From assembly GCA_030374735.1 (NCBI GenBank), contig JASCIV010000637.1:1-15433 (forward strand): a DNA stretch of 15,433 nt, written 5' to 3'. Both the position numbers and the translations under genes were made by a program. The stretch comes from Gracilaria caudata. Lineage: Eukaryota > Rhodophyta > Florideophyceae > Gracilariales > Gracilariaceae. Every line of letters begins with the position of its first letter. The first letter of the stretch is position 1. Positions 13,702-15,433 of the stretch are shown one piece after another. Under the pieces are notes generated by a model that did not search any database, was not told the origin of the DNA, and worked only from the letters and a program-made list of their open reading frames with translations.

Positions 13702-14286
13702 ATGTTGTCCTTCTCCAAAACGAATGATGCGGGCGTAGGCCTGGCCTTTCTTGTGAAAGGCGGGATAAGTGGCAAGGGCAAAGCGGATCCGGGGTCTACG
13801 CGTTGTTATGATCGGTGCACTATGCGTTTGGATGAAACAGAGAACGCGAAGAATTATGCTCCACGGAACCTAAAAGCACCTTCGAAGTTTGGATCTACCA
13901 AACGATCAGAGCAAAACGGAGATGTTGCCAAAGGCGGAGCTGCCCTCGAAACTAAGAATAACGGTAATAACCTTTACTCCGTTCTCGAGTCTTCTATTGT
14001 CCCCAAGAAAATGATTCACACTAGAGTCTGTTGCTTTTCCTTCTGCCCCAAATTGACGCGAAACTCACCAAGACGCACGTTTCTGAATGTCAATGCGCCA
14101 GAGTTCATACCAGTTAGAAATTCACGTCAATCACGTCAACTGAATCCCAACGCCACAGAATTTGTTCCGCGTCAACACGCGCAGGGAAAACACAAAACCA
14201 GTCTAAACCCGGCTGCTGAGCCGTTTGTCCCCCTTCATCATCTCATTTTGCACTACGCGTGCTACCCACATTCAAACGCGTCATGA
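13702..14286 (+). CDS. Small protein with three tandem PAM2 motifs
   Basis: A 194-residue frame from ATG 13702 to TGA 14284-14286. Residues 1-120 are Lys/Gly/Asn/Ser-rich and probably disordered. The C-terminal third has three copies of the PAM2 consensus (LNxxAxEFxP): LNVNAPEFIP at 128-137, LNPNATEFVP at 147-156 and LNPAAEPFVP at 168-177, with 9 and 11 residues between them. PAM2 motifs bind the MLLE domain of cytoplasmic poly(A)-binding protein (known from ataxin-2, Paip1/2, Tob, LARP4, eRF3), with Leu and Phe as the anchor residues; both are kept in all three. The likely role is multivalent recruitment of PABP in mRNA stability or translation control. No RNA-binding or enzymatic domain is visible. 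The start context is weak (C at -3) and a Cys-rich segment at 110-115 lies in a pyrimidine-rich DNA tract, so the N-terminal half may differ if the gene is spliced. Confidence 0.7.
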   Translation: MLSFSKTNDAGVGLAFLVKGGISGKGKADPGSTRCYDRCTMRLDETENAKNYAPRNLKAPSKFGSTKRSEQNGDVAKGGAALETKNNGNNLYSVLESSIVPKKMIHTRVCCFSFCPKLTRNSPRRTFLNVNAPEFIPVRNSRQSRQLNPNATEFVPRQHAQGKHKTSLNPAAEPFVPLHHLILHYACYPHSNAS

Positions 14287-14703
14287 GAACGGGTCGCAGG
14301 CAATCTCAGTGAGCTGCAGAGTGTCCAGAAAGACTGTGCTGTGCTGGAGAGAAAATGATTCTTCAATGAGGGTAGCGCACGCTACAGTATCCTATCATGA
14401 CGTTGAAATGTAGCAGTCATGCGCCCACGATGGACTGTATCTTTCATACCCTGTATCAGAATTATGTCTAAAACCTCATTTTTCCCATAAAAAAGGCTTT
14501 TGCGTCCTTAGTTGACAAGAGGCCATCGAAACCTCTGTGCTTACTTTCTTCCGCGCCAAGCGCAGAAGCTGTTAAAATGGCATAAGTGTTTTTCAAGCGC
14601 CGAAGCGTAAACTCGCTCTGTTTCCCTTCACACTAGAACCACCACAGAATCACTTCATGTCATGTTCTTGTTTCGAATTCTGTGAGAGTCCATCTACGCT
14701 GAC
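14287..14703. promoter_or_regulatory. Intergenic region upstream of the WD40 gene
   Basis: Two genes in the same direction flank it. There is an A-rich ATAAAAAA tract near 14488-14495 that might serve in 3' end formation of the PAM2 gene, and an 8-bp inverted repeat at 14643-14684 just before the next start codon. No open frame of note is present. Confidence 0.45.
14643..14684. repeat. 8-bp inverted repeat before the WD40 gene start
   Basis: CACAGAAT (14643-14650) and ATTCTGTG (14677-14684) are exact reverse complements with a 26-nt loop. It ends 19 bp before the ATG at 14704 and therefore lies in the promoter or leader. On its own it is within chance expectation. Confidence 0.4.
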
Positions 14704-15433
14704 ATGGATATTCAGCTTCGCTGCATCGCTTCGCATCCTTACGGATTCAAGAATACCCCGGAGTACGCGCTTTCATCATCTCAGCCTCGACTTTTGACCG
14801 CCAGCAAAGACCTCATTGCCGATCACAACATCGTCACAAATGCCGTCCGCGTAACTTTGCGCACCACTTCGCCAGTGGACAAGCTTGTCCACGTCGGTGC
14901 TTCCAAGTCTTTCCTTGCGTTTTTACACGACGGCTCCATCGTATCGTATGTGGACAGTCCCCATGCTGTCTATCTTGCAGACGAACGCTCTTTCGATGCT
15001 GGGCGGTCCGTAACACTGGCTTGCGGTAGTTCTCGCGGTCAGCATGCCGTGTTTGTCAAAGCGGACAGTCCAAGCATTTGGTGTGTGCGAGTCGAAACCG
15101 ATGGCGAAATAACGAAACCCTTCAAGCTTAGAAGCCATATAGATGGTAATCAAAGCAATATTGGTGTTGTTGACGGAATGCTATCCCGTGTTCGCGGGAA
15201 GGTTGCCACAAGTGCAAAGTCACGCCTGTGTCCAATATCTGCCGTTGCCATTCACGACGACATTCCGAGGGTGGCCGCCGTCTACGAAAATGGTATTGTC
15301 CGCGTCTGGGATATATCGAAAAAAGAACTACAAAGCTGCTTTGATGCGCAATTACTCATGGCCGAGAAACCGATTAGCATTGCCCTTCATCCGTTCCGTA
15401 GCATCGTTACCGTCTGTACGAACATAGGTCGCA
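14704..15433 (+). CDS. WD40-repeat (beta-propeller) protein, N-terminal part, runs off the window
   Basis: The frame is open from ATG 14704 for 243 codons to the window edge with no stop. It is preceded in frame by TGA at 14683-14685, and the ATG has G at -3 and +4, so the start is well supported. The protein begins MDIQLRCIASHPYGF. Late in the fragment it shows WD40-type blades: ISAVAIHDDIPRVAAVYENG followed by IVRVWDISKKE (residues about 179-210), then ISIALHPFRSIVTVCTNIG (about 224-242) starting the next blade. Earlier segments such as FLAFLHDGSIVSYV read like less regular blades. A beta-propeller scaffold for protein-protein interaction is the reasonable expectation. The family within WD40 proteins cannot be named from this part. 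Confidence 0.8.
   Translation, partial: MDIQLRCIASHPYGFKNTPEYALSSSQPRLLTASKDLIADHNIVTNAVRVTLRTTSPVDKLVHVGASKSFLAFLHDGSIVSYVDSPHAVYLADERSFDAGRSVTLACGSSRGQHAVFVKADSPSIWCVRVETDGEITKPFKLRSHIDGNQSNIGVVDGMLSRVRGKVATSAKSRLCPISAVAIHDDIPRVAAVYENGIVRVWDISKKELQSCFDAQLLMAEKPISIALHPFRSIVTVCTNIGR

Overview
The window reads as nuclear DNA of a eukaryote with long, apparently unspliced genes. The clearest marker is a complete cytosolic-type SRP54 (6350-7837, minus), which aligns end to end with animal and plant SRP54 and needs no intron. Base composition is moderate, genes lie a few hundred bases to 2.6 kb apart, and the conserved domains run through single open frames. An intron-poor, compact genome such as that of a red alga would fit, but this is an inference from style only; no sequence here fixes the lineage.

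Layout: 1-810 has no supported gene. 811-4188 (minus) is a large SNF2-family protein related to the ATRX/ARIP4/CLSY-DRD1 (Rad54-like) branch; its ATPase motifs are extensively degraded, so it looks like a pseudo-ATPase. A divergent intergenic region of about 870 bp (4189-5059), rich in perfect inverted repeats, separates it from a plus-strand bZIP protein (5060-5746). After a 603-bp convergent gap comes SRP54. A 1.37-kb spacer (7838-9209) with several palindromes and no convincing gene lies between the SRP54 start and the 3' end of a 625-residue minus-strand protein (9210-11087). That protein is unfamiliar except for a central stretch resembling a diverged HET (heterokaryon incompatibility-like) domain. 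11088-13701 is mostly non-coding, with palindromes just upstream of the 625-residue gene, two weak open frames, and a cysteine-rich frame broken by stops at 13405-13587. 13702-14286 (plus) encodes a small protein with three consecutive PAM2-type motifs (poly(A)-binding-protein MLLE ligands). 14704 to the window edge (plus) is the 5' part of a WD40/beta-propeller protein that continues beyond the window.

The genes do not form an obvious pathway; the order looks like ordinary eukaryotic gene order. The themes are protein targeting (SRP54), transcription and chromatin (bZIP, SNF2-like protein) and probable mRNA-protein control (triple-PAM2 protein). The most unusual items are the SNF2 protein that keeps the fold signatures while losing the Walker A lysine and other catalytic residues, the small triple-PAM2 protein, the HET-like protein, and a recurrent presence of long inverted repeats in the intergenic and promoter-proximal DNA. 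No RNA gene, transposon or CRISPR array could be supported.
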